Position numbers and translations under genes: made by a program. From Fusobacteriota bacterium (GTDB lineage Bacteria > Fusobacteriota > Fusobacteriia > Fusobacteriales > Fusobacteriaceae), in assembly GCA_003973585.1 (NCBI GenBank), contig QNYN01000165.1, forward strand, positions 1 through 5,103: DNA of 5,103 nt, written 5' to 3'. Positions 1 through 5,103 of this stretch are shown here, piece by piece (the stretch's first letter is position 1; the number at the start of each line of letters is the position of its first letter). Under the pieces are notes generated by a model, which saw only the letters and a program-made list of their open reading frames with translations, did not search any database and was not told where the DNA came from.

Positions 1-29
1 TTTTAAATTTTGAAAAAATGTAGTATACT
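1..29 (+). promoter_or_regulatory. weak promoter candidate for glgP
   Basis: A TATACT hexamer at 24-29 is one base from the -10 consensus, and a poor TTTTAA -35 lies at 1-6 with a 17-nt spacer. A better -35-like TTGAAA at 10-15 is too close to pair with it. The -10 sits inside a perfect 10-bp palindrome, TAGTATACTA, at 21-30. Upstream sequence is cut off, so whether glgP has its own promoter or is the end of a longer glycogen operon cannot be decided here. Confidence 0.3.
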
Positions 30-70
30 ATAAATTAAGTAGTTCAGTTAAACTATTAAAACAACATAAT

Positions 71-75
71 GGAGG
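71..75 (+). promoter_or_regulatory. ribosome binding site that decides the glgP start
   Basis: GGAGG at 71-75 lies 11 nt before the ATG at 87. An in-frame ATG at 69-71 overlaps this Shine-Dalgarno sequence and has no purine-rich site of its own upstream, so 87 is the better start. Confidence 0.8.
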
Positions 76-86
76 TTATAATATAT

Positions 87-2474
87 ATGCAATTTAGAAA
101 AGAAATAGTGAAAGAAGGATTAGAAAGAAAGTTAATGGGAAAATATGGAAGTGAATTAGAAGAAGCACAACCATTTGAGGTGTATAACTGTCTAACAGAA
201 GTTATAATGGAAGAGATTGGAAAATCATGGAAAGAAACTAAAAATACATATGAAAATGGAAGACAAGCTTTTTATTTTTCAGCTGAATTTTTAATGGGAA
301 GAGCATTTAGTAATAACTTAATTAACTTAGGGATTTATGACGGAGTAAAAGAGTTAATAGAAGAGTTAGGATTAGATATCAATGAAATAGAAGCTGCTGA
401 AGGAGATGCAGGATTAGGAAATGGTGGATTAGGAAGACTAGCAGCTTGTTTTATAGAGTCTATGGCTACTCTTAACTTACCAGGAACAGGATATGGAATT
501 AGATATAAATTTGGAATGTTTAAGCAAAAATTTGAAAATGGATTTCAAACTGAGTACCCTGATAACTGGCTTAAATATGGAGACCCTTGGAGTGTAAGAA
601 AAGAAAGTGAAAAAGTAATCGTTAGATTTAATGAAGAAAGAATAATAGCAGTACCTTATGATACTCCTATTATAGGATATGGAACAAAGAATATAAATAC
701 ATTAAGATTATGGCAAGCAGAAGCTATAGAAGAATTAAATTTAGGTGAATTTAGTGAGCAACATTATGAAGCAGCACTTAGAGATAAAAACTTTGCTGAA
801 AATATATCAAGAGTTCTTTATCCAAATGATGATACAGAAGAAGGAAAGAAATTAAGATTAAGACAACAATATTTCTTCTCATCTGCATCATTACAAGATA
901 TTGTTAGAAAATTCAAATTAAAACATGGAACAGATTTTGAAAAGTTACCTGAGTTTGTAAGTATTCAATTAAATGATACACATCCAGTAGTAGCTATTCC
1001 AGAATTAATGAGAATATTAGTAGATGTAGAAGGTATCTTATGGGTAGATGCATGGAATATTGTTAAGAAGACATTTGCTTATACAAACCATACTATCCTT
1101 GCAGAAGCATTAGAGAAGTGGTATACAGAGTTATTTAGAAGTGTATTACCTAGAATTTATGAAATTGTTGTAGGAATTAGTAATCAATTCAATACATTAC
1201 TTATGGAAAAATATCCAAATGATATTGAAAGAAGAAAAAGAATGGCTATAATTAATCCAGATTCAAAATTAATTCATATGGCATGGTTAGCAATTTATGG
1301 ATCATATGCAGTAAATGGAGTTGCAGCTTTACATACTGAAATTTTAAAAAATGTTGAATTAAGAGATTGGTTTGAATTATATCCAAATAAATTCCAAAAT
1401 AAAACTAATGGTGTAACTCAAAGAAGATGGTTATTAAAGTCAAATCCAGAATTAGCTAGTTTAATTACAGAATTAATTGGGGATAAGTGGATAACAGATC
1501 TATCTGAATTAAAGAAATTAGAAAAGTTTGTTGATGATAAAGAAGTTTTAGAAAAATTCTTAGACGTAAAACAAACTAAAAAAGAGCAATTAGCTAAATT
1601 TATAAAGTCTAATACAGGAGTAACTGTAGATACAAATTCAATCTTTGATGTACAAGTAAAAAGATTACATGAATATAAAAGACAAATATTAAATATATTA
1701 CATGTTATGGATTTATATAATAGAATTAAAGAGAATCCATCAATGAAAGTAACTCCTAAAACTTATATATTTGGTGCAAAATCAGCTCCAGGATATTTCA
1801 GAGCTAAAGCAATTATAAAATTAATAAATGAAGTTGCATTAAAAGTTAATAATGATGAAGATGTAGCAGGAAGATTAAAAGTGGTTTTCGTAGAAAACTA
1901 TAACATAACTCCAGCAGAGCATATCTTCCCAGGAGCAGATGTATCTGAGCAAATATCTACAGCAGGAAAAGAAGCTAGTGGAACAGGAAATATGAAGTTT
2001 ATGATGAATGGAGCTCCTACATTAGGAACATTAGATGGTGCAAATGTAGAGATTGTAGAAGAAGCAGGAATCGAAAATAACTTTATTTTTGGAATGAAAG
2101 TAGAAGAAATAGAAGAATTAAGAAGAAAAGGATATAATCCAAGACAAGCAATGGAAGAAACAGAAGGATTATCAAAAGTAATGAGTCAATTAACAGATGG
2201 AACATATAATGATAATGGAACAGGAATGTTTGAAAACATTAAAAGATCATTATTAGAAGGGGAACACTGGCATGGAGCAGATGAATATTTCGTAATGAAA
2301 GATTTTGCTGACTATAGAAGAGTAAGAGAGAGTATCGATGAAGCTTTCGAAGATAGATTAGGATGGGCTAGAAAAGCATGGATGAATATTTCTAACTCTG
2401 GTAAATTTACAAGTGATAGAACAATATCTCAATATGCTGAAGAAATCTGGAGAATTGAAGCAAAAAAAATATAG
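87..2474 (+). CDS. glgP: glycogen/maltodextrin phosphorylase (GT35 family)
   Basis: This cytoplasmic PLP enzyme removes terminal alpha-1,4 glucose units from glycogen or maltodextrin with phosphate, releasing glucose-1-phosphate for glycolysis. From the ATG at 87 it has 795 residues, close to E. coli MalP and slightly shorter than E. coli GlgP, and appears full length. Family landmarks occur in order: glycine-rich GLGNGGLGR at 109-117, YFFSSASLQDI from 262, NDTHP at 296-300, AYTNHT at 331-336, NKTNGVTQRRW at 438-448, VKRLHEYKR at 524-532, and the PLP site EASGTGNMKF with the Schiff-base lysine at 637, followed by GTLDGANVE. The N-terminus is short, without room for the regulatory extension of animal phosphorylases. 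I chose 87 over the in-frame ATG at 69 because the GGAGG at 71-75 overlaps that earlier codon. No glgA, glgB or glgC is in view, so glycogen versus maltodextrin as physiological substrate is open (malP is the alternative name). No terminator is obvious after the TAG stop. Confidence 0.97.
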   Translation: MQFRKEIVKEGLERKLMGKYGSELEEAQPFEVYNCLTEVIMEEIGKSWKETKNTYENGRQAFYFSAEFLMGRAFSNNLINLGIYDGVKELIEELGLDINEIEAAEGDAGLGNGGLGRLAACFIESMATLNLPGTGYGIRYKFGMFKQKFENGFQTEYPDNWLKYGDPWSVRKESEKVIVRFNEERIIAVPYDTPIIGYGTKNINTLRLWQAEAIEELNLGEFSEQHYEAALRDKNFAENISRVLYPNDDTEEGKKLRLRQQYFFSSASLQDIVRKFKLKHGTDFEKLPEFVSIQLNDTHPVVAIPELMRILVDVEGILWVDAWNIVKKTFAYTNHTILAEALEKWYTELFRSVLPRIYEIVVGISNQFNTLLMEKYPNDIERRKRMAIINPDSKLIHMAWLAIYGSYAVNGVAALHTEILKNVELRDWFELYPNKFQNKTNGVTQRRWLLKSNPELASLITELIGDKWITDLSELKKLEKFVDDKEVLEKFLDVKQTKKEQLAKFIKSNTGVTVDTNSIFDVQVKRLHEYKRQILNILHVMDLYNRIKENPSMKVTPKTYIFGAKSAPGYFRAKAIIKLINEVALKVNNDEDVAGRLKVVFVENYNITPAEHIFPGADVSEQISTAGKEASGTGNMKFMMNGAPTLGTLDGANVEIVEEAGIENNFIFGMKVEEIEELRRKGYNPRQAMEETEGLSKVMSQLTDGTYNDNGTGMFENIKRSLLEGEHWHGADEYFVMKDFADYRRVRESIDEAFEDRLGWARKAWMNISNSGKFTSDRTISQYAEEIWRIEAKKI

Positions 2475-2500
2475 AAAAGTATTAATTTAAATGATATAAT
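2472..2500 (+). promoter_or_regulatory. extended -10 promoter for the TSCPD gene
   Basis: A perfect TATAAT at 2495-2500 is preceded by TGA at 2492-2494, giving a full extended -10 (TGnTATAAT). With a 17-nt spacer the -35 is TAGAAA at 2472-2477, four of six consensus bases, and its first three bases are the glgP stop codon. Transcription would start near 2507, leaving a leader of about 25 nt. This suggests the small gene can be expressed apart from glgP, although read-through is not excluded. Confidence 0.6.
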
Positions 2501-2519
2501 ATTTCCTATAAAAATTAAT
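2481..2519. repeat. AT-only inverted repeat around the -10 element
   Basis: ATTAATTT at 2481-2488 is mirrored by AAATTAAT at 2512-2519, with the dyad centre at the promoter -10. It could be a regulator site, but 8-bp arms made only of A and T may be chance in DNA this AT-rich. Confidence 0.25.
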
Positions 2520-2531
2520 TAGGAGGATATT

Positions 2532-2777
2532 ATGCAAAAATTTACAACTAGCGGAGTATGTGCTAAAACGATAGAGTTTAAAATACAAGATGGAATTTTA
2601 AAAAATGTAAAATTTAATGGTGGATGCCCTGGAAATGCTATAGGTTTATCAGCATTAGTAGAAGGAATGAAAGTAGAAGAGGTAGTTACTAGATTACAAG
2701 GAACAGAGTGTGGTAATAGACCTACATCTTGTCCAGACCAGTTGGCAAAAGCATTAAAAGAGTTTATAGCAGAATAA
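2532..2777 (+). CDS. TSCPD domain-containing protein (TIGR03905 family)
   Basis: An 81-residue soluble protein of unknown function. It matches the TIGR03905 type of stand-alone TSCPD protein over its whole length: an N-terminal beta-rich half (TSGVCAKTIEF, then DGILKNVKFNGGCPGN), a helix with LVEGMKVEEV, and the signature CGNRPTSCPDQLAKAL near the C-terminus. Four cysteines stand at 10, 32, 60 and 67, the last within TSCPD at 65-69. Such spacing could bind a metal, but that is inference. Related TSCPD domains occur at the C-terminus of some B12-dependent ribonucleotide reductases, which does not by itself give this protein a role. The start is firm: AGGAGG at 2521-2526 lies 5 nt before the ATG. 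The gene sits 57 nt after glgP, probably has its own promoter, and is closed by a strong terminator. There is no signal peptide or membrane segment. Confidence 0.9.
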   Translation: MQKFTTSGVCAKTIEFKIQDGILKNVKFNGGCPGNAIGLSALVEGMKVEEVVTRLQGTECGNRPTSCPDQLAKALKEFIAE

Positions 2778-2792
2778 TACTAGTTATTTAAG

Positions 2793-2830
2793 AGAGGTTT
2801 TTAGTTGAAAGCTAAAAACCTCTTTTTTTT
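2793..2830 (+). terminator. intrinsic terminator after the TSCPD gene
   Basis: AGAGGTTTTTAG at 2793-2804 pairs perfectly with CTAAAAACCTCT at 2812-2823 (12 bp) across a 7-nt loop, TTGAAAG, which can close two more pairs. A run of T through 2830 follows directly. It begins 15 nt after the TAA stop. This is a classic rho-independent terminator. Confidence 0.92.
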
Positions 2831-2850
2831 GTTTATATTTATGGTAGAAT
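2823..2850 (+). promoter_or_regulatory. extended -10 promoter for the DUF1294-slyD unit
   Basis: TGGTAGAAT at 2842-2850 is an extended -10 (TGn plus TAGAAT, five of six consensus bases). The only possible -35 is T-rich, TTTTTT at 2823-2828 with a 16-nt spacer, which coincides with the U-tract of the preceding terminator. A start near 2857 would leave a leader of about 23 nt before the ATG at 2880. The -35 is poor, so the call rests mainly on the extended -10 and on the need for a promoter after a strong terminator. Confidence 0.5.
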
Positions 2851-2879
2851 TAAATAATTATAATTAGGAGGATAAAATC

Positions 2880-3152
2880 ATGAAATATATAAATATTTAT
2901 ATAGGCATTATTAATTTATTTACTTTTTTGATGTTTGGAATAGACAAATATAAAGCCAAGAAAGAGTACTCTAGAATATCGGAAAGGGGACTATTTTTAC
3001 TATGTTATTTAGGAGGAGGAATAGGTGGATTTTTAGGAATGTATTTATTTAAACATAAAACTAAAAAATGGTATTTTAATTTATTAGTTCCAATATCAAT
3101 AGCAGTTTATGGATATTTATGGTGGCGATTATATGGATATTTTAGCAATTAA
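2880..3152 (+). CDS. DUF1294 family small membrane protein
   Basis: A 90-residue integral membrane protein of unknown function. Three hydrophobic segments can be seen at about 4-21, 37-57 and 66-83. The DUF1294 pattern is clear: FGIDKYKAK at 19-27 just after the first segment, RISE at 32-35, the glycine-rich GGGIGGFLGM at 45-54 in the second segment, and HKTKK at 59-63 between segments two and three. The basic loop at 23-36 and the HKTKK loop would lie on different faces if all three segments cross the membrane; the orientation is not certain. AGGAGG at 2866-2871, 8 nt before the ATG, supports the start. It has its own candidate promoter and ends 31 nt before the slyD-like gene with no terminator between, so the two are probably co-transcribed. 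No catalytic motif is visible and I do not assign a role. Confidence 0.88.
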   Translation: MKYINIYIGIINLFTFLMFGIDKYKAKKEYSRISERGLFLLCYLGGGIGGFLGMYLFKHKTKKWYFNLLVPISIAVYGYLWWRLYGYFSN

Positions 3153-3183
3153 TTAGAAATTATATAAAATAAGGAGATTAATT

Positions 3184-3609
3184 ATGAAAATAGAAAAAGG
3201 AAAAAAAATAACTTTAGAATTTGTATTAAGAGATGATAAAGGAAATTTATTAGATAGAACTACTAAGGGTGATGAACTTGTATTTATCTATGGAGAAGAG
3301 GCAATTGTAAAGGGACTAGAAGACGAACTTTTAGGCAAGAAAATAGGAGATAAATTTAAAGTTAAAATATCTCCTAATAAAGGATATGGAGAATATGATG
3401 AAGATTTAACTACAGAGATGTCTTTAGACCAATTTGATGGTATAGAAATTTATGAAGGGATGGAATTTGAAGCTGAAACTGAAGATGGGCCTGGGATATT
3501 TACTATAAAAGAAATATTATCTGAGGAAAATAAAATTATAGTAGATGGAAACCATCCTTTTGCAGGGTTAACCCTTTATTTTGAAGTTAAAGTAGTAGGA
3601 GTAGAGTAA
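3184..3609 (+). CDS. slyD: FKBP-type peptidyl-prolyl cis-trans isomerase, SlyD-like
   Basis: A 141-residue cytoplasmic protein expected to catalyse prolyl cis-trans isomerisation and act as a folding chaperone. It has the SlyD layout: a split FKBP domain (about 1-70 and 123-141) with an insert-in-flap chaperone domain at about 72-121. Recognisable parts are the GxEAIVKGLEDEL stretch at 37-49, GDKFKV at 55-60, NKGYGEYDEDL at 65-75 with Tyr68, EGMEFEAETEDGPG at 91-104, and the family signature DGNHPFAGLTLYFEV at 121-135. The histidine- and cysteine-rich nickel-binding tail of E. coli SlyD is absent: His124 is the only histidine and there is no cysteine, so a metallochaperone role is unlikely. 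AAGGAG at 3171-3176, 7 nt before the ATG, fixes the start. It is the second gene of a probable pair with the DUF1294 gene and is followed by a terminator hairpin. Confidence 0.95.
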   Translation: MKIEKGKKITLEFVLRDDKGNLLDRTTKGDELVFIYGEEAIVKGLEDELLGKKIGDKFKVKISPNKGYGEYDEDLTTEMSLDQFDGIEIYEGMEFEAETEDGPGIFTIKEILSEENKIIVDGNHPFAGLTLYFEVKVVGVE

Positions 3610-3645
3610 GAGTATAAATTTTATAAAAGAATGATCAAAGAAATG

Positions 3646-3696
3646 AAAACCTGTAAACTAGATGCACTAAAAAAGTATCGATGTTTACAGGTTTTT
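3646..3696 (+). terminator. hairpin terminator after the slyD-like gene
   Basis: AAAACCTGTAAAC at 3646-3658 pairs perfectly with GTTTACAGGTTTT at 3683-3695 (13 bp). Inside, GATGC at 3661-3665 can pair with GTATC at 3675-3679 through one G-U pair, leaving an internal loop and a 9-nt apical loop. The T run (3692-3696) is short and mostly inside the stem, so termination may be less complete than at the earlier site. It lies 36 nt after the slyD-like stop and upstream of the next promoter, so it belongs to the upstream unit and is not an attenuator of the dehydrogenase. Confidence 0.75.
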
Positions 3697-3749
3697 ATAT
3701 TTAAATTAGTTTAATTTTATATAATATAATGAAAATTTTATTTTATCTA

Positions 3750-3778
3750 TTGACATTATGTAGAAAATATTATAAAAT
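3750..3778 (+). promoter_or_regulatory. sigma70-type promoter for the alcohol dehydrogenase
   Basis: A perfect TTGACA -35 at 3750-3755 is followed, after exactly 17 nt, by TAAAAT at 3773-3778 (five of six -10 bases). TATAAA at 3771-3776 with a 15-nt spacer is an alternative register. It is the only consensus -35 in the gap. Transcription would start near 3785, about 135 nt before the dehydrogenase ATG. Confidence 0.72.
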
Positions 3779-3893
3779 TTATGCAAAGAAAGTGAAATAA
3801 TGAACATTATTAATAAGATGATTAAAAAAATGAGAAAATTAATAGAAAAGCAAGTTATGTTTTTATCAAAGACTAAAAATATTATATAAATTT
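3764..3893 (+). repeat. imperfect AT-rich direct repeat in the dehydrogenase leader
   Basis: AAAATATTATA followed by AAATTT occurs at 3764-3780, spanning the promoter -10, and again at 3876-3893 with one extra T between the two blocks. The copies lie 112 bp apart, and the second ends 13 nt before the ribosome binding site. It could be a pair of regulator sites, an old local duplication or coincidence in AT-rich DNA. Confidence 0.35.
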
Positions 3894-3919
3894 TAAAATA
3901 AATAACAGGAGGAATTATT
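3779..3919 (+). other. long untranslated leader of the alcohol dehydrogenase
   Basis: The gap between the slyD-like stop and the dehydrogenase start is about 310 nt. It holds the terminator, a featureless AT-rich stretch (3697-3749), the promoter, and then this leader of roughly 135-140 nt. I see no GC-containing stem-loop or conserved riboswitch core in the leader, only a possible 29-codon reading frame, an AT-rich repeat copy and the AGGAGG site at 3907-3912, 7 nt before the ATG. Confidence 0.5.
3800..3889 (+). CDS. possible 29-residue basic amphipathic peptide in the leader
   Basis: An ATG at 3800 opens 29 codons ending in TAA at 3887-3889, entirely within the predicted dehydrogenase leader and 30 nt before its ATG. 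The peptide begins MNIINKMIKKMRKL and has eight Lys/Arg against one Glu. Hydrophobic residues at 4, 7, 8, 11, 14, 15, 19 and 22 recur at helical spacing, so it could form an amphipathic helix. Against it, the upstream sequence (GAAAGTGAAATA) is a weak ribosome binding site, and Lys- and Ile-rich frames arise easily in AT-rich DNA. It could be a leader peptide, a small membrane-active peptide or a chance frame. I do not recognise a family. Confidence 0.25.
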   Translation: MNIINKMIKKMRKLIEKQVMFLSKTKNII

Positions 3920-5077
3920 ATGTTAACTGCAAGAACAATTTATTGGCCATCTATCAATGCAATAGGACCAGGAGCTCTTACAAATGGAATAGAAGAGGCT
4001 TCTAAATACGGATTTAAAAAAGCATTAGTTGTAAGTGATCCTATATTAGAAAAAATTGGAATCGTTGAAAAGGTTTTAAAACAATTGGATAAAATAGGAT
4101 TAGAGTATTCTGTTTATACAAATGTTTCAGAAAATCCAACAGTTGCAAATGTACATACAGGATTAGAAGAGTATAAAAAAAATGAATGTGATTGTTTAGT
4201 ATCAATTGGAGGAGGATCTCCTCAAGATACAGCTTCAGCTATTGCAATATTAGCAACAAATGGTGGAGATATTCGTGACTATAACGGAATAGGTATTTCA
4301 AGTAAAAAATCAGCACCAATTATTGCAATTAATACTACTGCTGGAACTGCAGCAGAAGTTACAATTAACTGTGTAATAACAGATACAGAAAAGAAAATTA
4401 AAATGGTAATAGTTGACCCTAATTCAATTCCATTAATTTCTATTAATGATCCAGAATTAATGTTAGAAAAACCAAAAGGTTTAACTGCTGCAACTGGAAT
4501 GGATGCTTTAACTCATGCAATAGAAGCATATGTAAGTACAGGAGCATTCGAATTATCAGATGCTATTTCTTATAAAGCTATTGAATTTATAAGTAGATCT
4601 TTAGTAGCAGCTGTTGAAAATGGAAATGATTTAGAAGCTCGTTCACAAATGGCATGGGGTTCATTTACAGCAGGATTAGCATTTTCAAACTGTGGATTAG
4701 GATTAGTTCATTCAATGGCTCATCAATTAGGATCTGAGTATAATCTTCCACATGGAGTAGCTAATGCAATATTATTACCTTTCGTAATGGAATACAATTT
4801 AGAAGCAAATCTAGAAAAATTTGCTCAAATAGCAGTAGCTATGGGTGAAAAAGCAGAAGGTAAAACTATAGAAGAATTAGCAAATGCTTCTGTAAAAAGA
4901 GTAAGAGAATTATCAAAAGAAGTAAAAATTCCAGCTTTAAAAGAGACAAAATTTGATGTTAAAGATGTTGAAAAATTAGCTAAACAAGCTATGGTTGATC
5001 CTTGTACAGGTGGAAATCCTAAAGGTGTAACAGAAAAAGATATAGAAGGAATCTATATAAAAGCATTTAATTATTAA
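3920..5077 (+). CDS. iron-containing alcohol dehydrogenase, FucO (lactaldehyde reductase)-like
   Basis: A complete 385-residue group III, metal-dependent alcohol dehydrogenase, nearly the size of E. coli FucO (lactaldehyde reductase). Such cytoplasmic enzymes interconvert aldehydes and alcohols with a nicotinamide cofactor, often removing fermentation NADH. FucO-like blocks run throughout: GGGSPQDT at 97-104, TTAGTAAEVTIN before VITD, GMDALTHAIEAYV, FSNCGLGLVHSMAHQLG, LPHGVANAILLP, and CTGGNP near the C-terminus. By alignment from memory with FucO, the Fe(II) ligands are Asp195, His199, His264 and His278, with the conserved His268 also present; all are intact. Asp40 in VVSDP matches the FucO aspartate linked to NAD over NADP preference. 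Oddly, Ser106 replaces the usual lysine of GGGSPQDTxK. AGGAGG at 3907-3912 supports the start, and two TAA stops are in tandem. No fucose, rhamnose or propanediol genes are in view, so the substrate (lactaldehyde, propanediol, butanol or other) is unresolved. Confidence 0.95.
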   Translation: MLTARTIYWPSINAIGPGALTNGIEEASKYGFKKALVVSDPILEKIGIVEKVLKQLDKIGLEYSVYTNVSENPTVANVHTGLEEYKKNECDCLVSIGGGSPQDTASAIAILATNGGDIRDYNGIGISSKKSAPIIAINTTAGTAAEVTINCVITDTEKKIKMVIVDPNSIPLISINDPELMLEKPKGLTAATGMDALTHAIEAYVSTGAFELSDAISYKAIEFISRSLVAAVENGNDLEARSQMAWGSFTAGLAFSNCGLGLVHSMAHQLGSEYNLPHGVANAILLPFVMEYNLEANLEKFAQIAVAMGEKAEGKTIEELANASVKRVRELSKEVKIPALKETKFDVKDVEKLAKQAMVDPCTGGNPKGVTEKDIEGIYIKAFNY

Positions 5078-5103
5078 TAAAAACTTTTTAGAGGATAGCT
5101 AAG
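5078..5103. other. short non-coding tail, cut by the window edge
   Basis: These 26 bases begin with a second TAA stop and contain GAGGA at 5091-5095, which could be the ribosome binding site of a following gene. No hairpin can be completed within the window, so neither a terminator nor a downstream gene can be claimed. Confidence 0.4.

Noticed and set aside
40..55. Short inverted repeat TAGTT/AACTA before glgP as an operator
   Set aside because: Only five base pairs of mostly A/T; expected by chance.
69..86. Six extra N-terminal codons of glgP from the ATG at 69
   Set aside because: This ATG overlaps the Shine-Dalgarno sequence and has none of its own; the MQFRKE start at 87 fits better.
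3646..3696. Hairpin as an attenuator or riboswitch of the dehydrogenase
   Set aside because: It lies upstream of the dehydrogenase promoter and just after the slyD-like stop, so it reads as the terminator of the upstream unit.
3719..3730. Two overlapping TATAAT hexamers upstream of the dehydrogenase promoter
   Set aside because: No -35 at a workable distance; such hexamers are expected in this AT-rich spacer, and the TTGACA promoter at 3750 is far better.
3781..3795. Four-codon frame ATG CAA AGA AAG TGA at the start of the leader
   Set aside because: Too short to support, with no ribosome binding site and close to the expected transcription start.
3779..3919. Riboswitch in the dehydrogenase leader
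   Set aside because: No GC-containing stems or recognisable conserved aptamer core can be found by eye; the sequence is almost all A and T.
1..5103. New defence, mobile or CRISPR system
   Set aside because: All five main genes belong to known housekeeping or conserved small-protein families, and there are no spaced repeats, transposases, integrases or toxin-antitoxin-like pairs.

Overview
The window is very AT-rich and all its genes lie on the + strand. Arginine is coded almost only by AGA, A/T-ending codons dominate, and strong AGGAGG ribosome binding sites precede most genes. This base and codon use, together with the gene content (a TIGR03905/TSCPD mini-protein, a DUF1294 membrane protein, a SlyD-type FKBP and a FucO-like iron alcohol dehydrogenase), suggests an anaerobic fermenter. 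Fusobacterium or a close relative is my first guess and a low-GC Clostridium-like Firmicute the alternative. This assignment is inference from composition and protein style, not a database match.

Layout: (1) 1-86, a short leader with a weak promoter candidate; (2) 87-2474, a complete glycogen/maltodextrin phosphorylase (glgP); (3) 2532-2777, a small four-cysteine TSCPD-domain protein that probably has its own extended -10 promoter overlapping the glgP stop codon, followed by a strong intrinsic terminator at 2793-2830; (4) 2880-3609, a likely two-gene unit of a DUF1294 membrane protein and a SlyD-type peptidyl-prolyl isomerase, with a promoter candidate whose -35 lies in the T-tract of the preceding terminator and a hairpin terminator at 3646-3696; (5) 3697-3919, a gene-poor AT-rich stretch with a near-consensus sigma70 promoter, a leader of about 135 nt and a possible 29-codon reading frame; (6) 3920-5077, a complete FucO-like iron-dependent alcohol dehydrogenase with tandem stop codons.

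Functionally, two genes fit carbohydrate fermentation. The phosphorylase releases glucose-1-phosphate from stored or imported alpha-glucan, and the alcohol dehydrogenase probably reoxidises NADH by reducing an aldehyde. The promoters and terminators split the window into at least three transcription units, so these two genes are neighbours rather than one pathway operon. I see no mobile element, CRISPR array, tRNA or rRNA, and no convincing new multi-gene system. The points most worth a second look are the alcohol dehydrogenase leader (small reading frame plus an AT-rich direct repeat), a lysine-to-serine change in the dehydrogenase's GGGSPQD motif, and the uncharacterised TSCPD protein.
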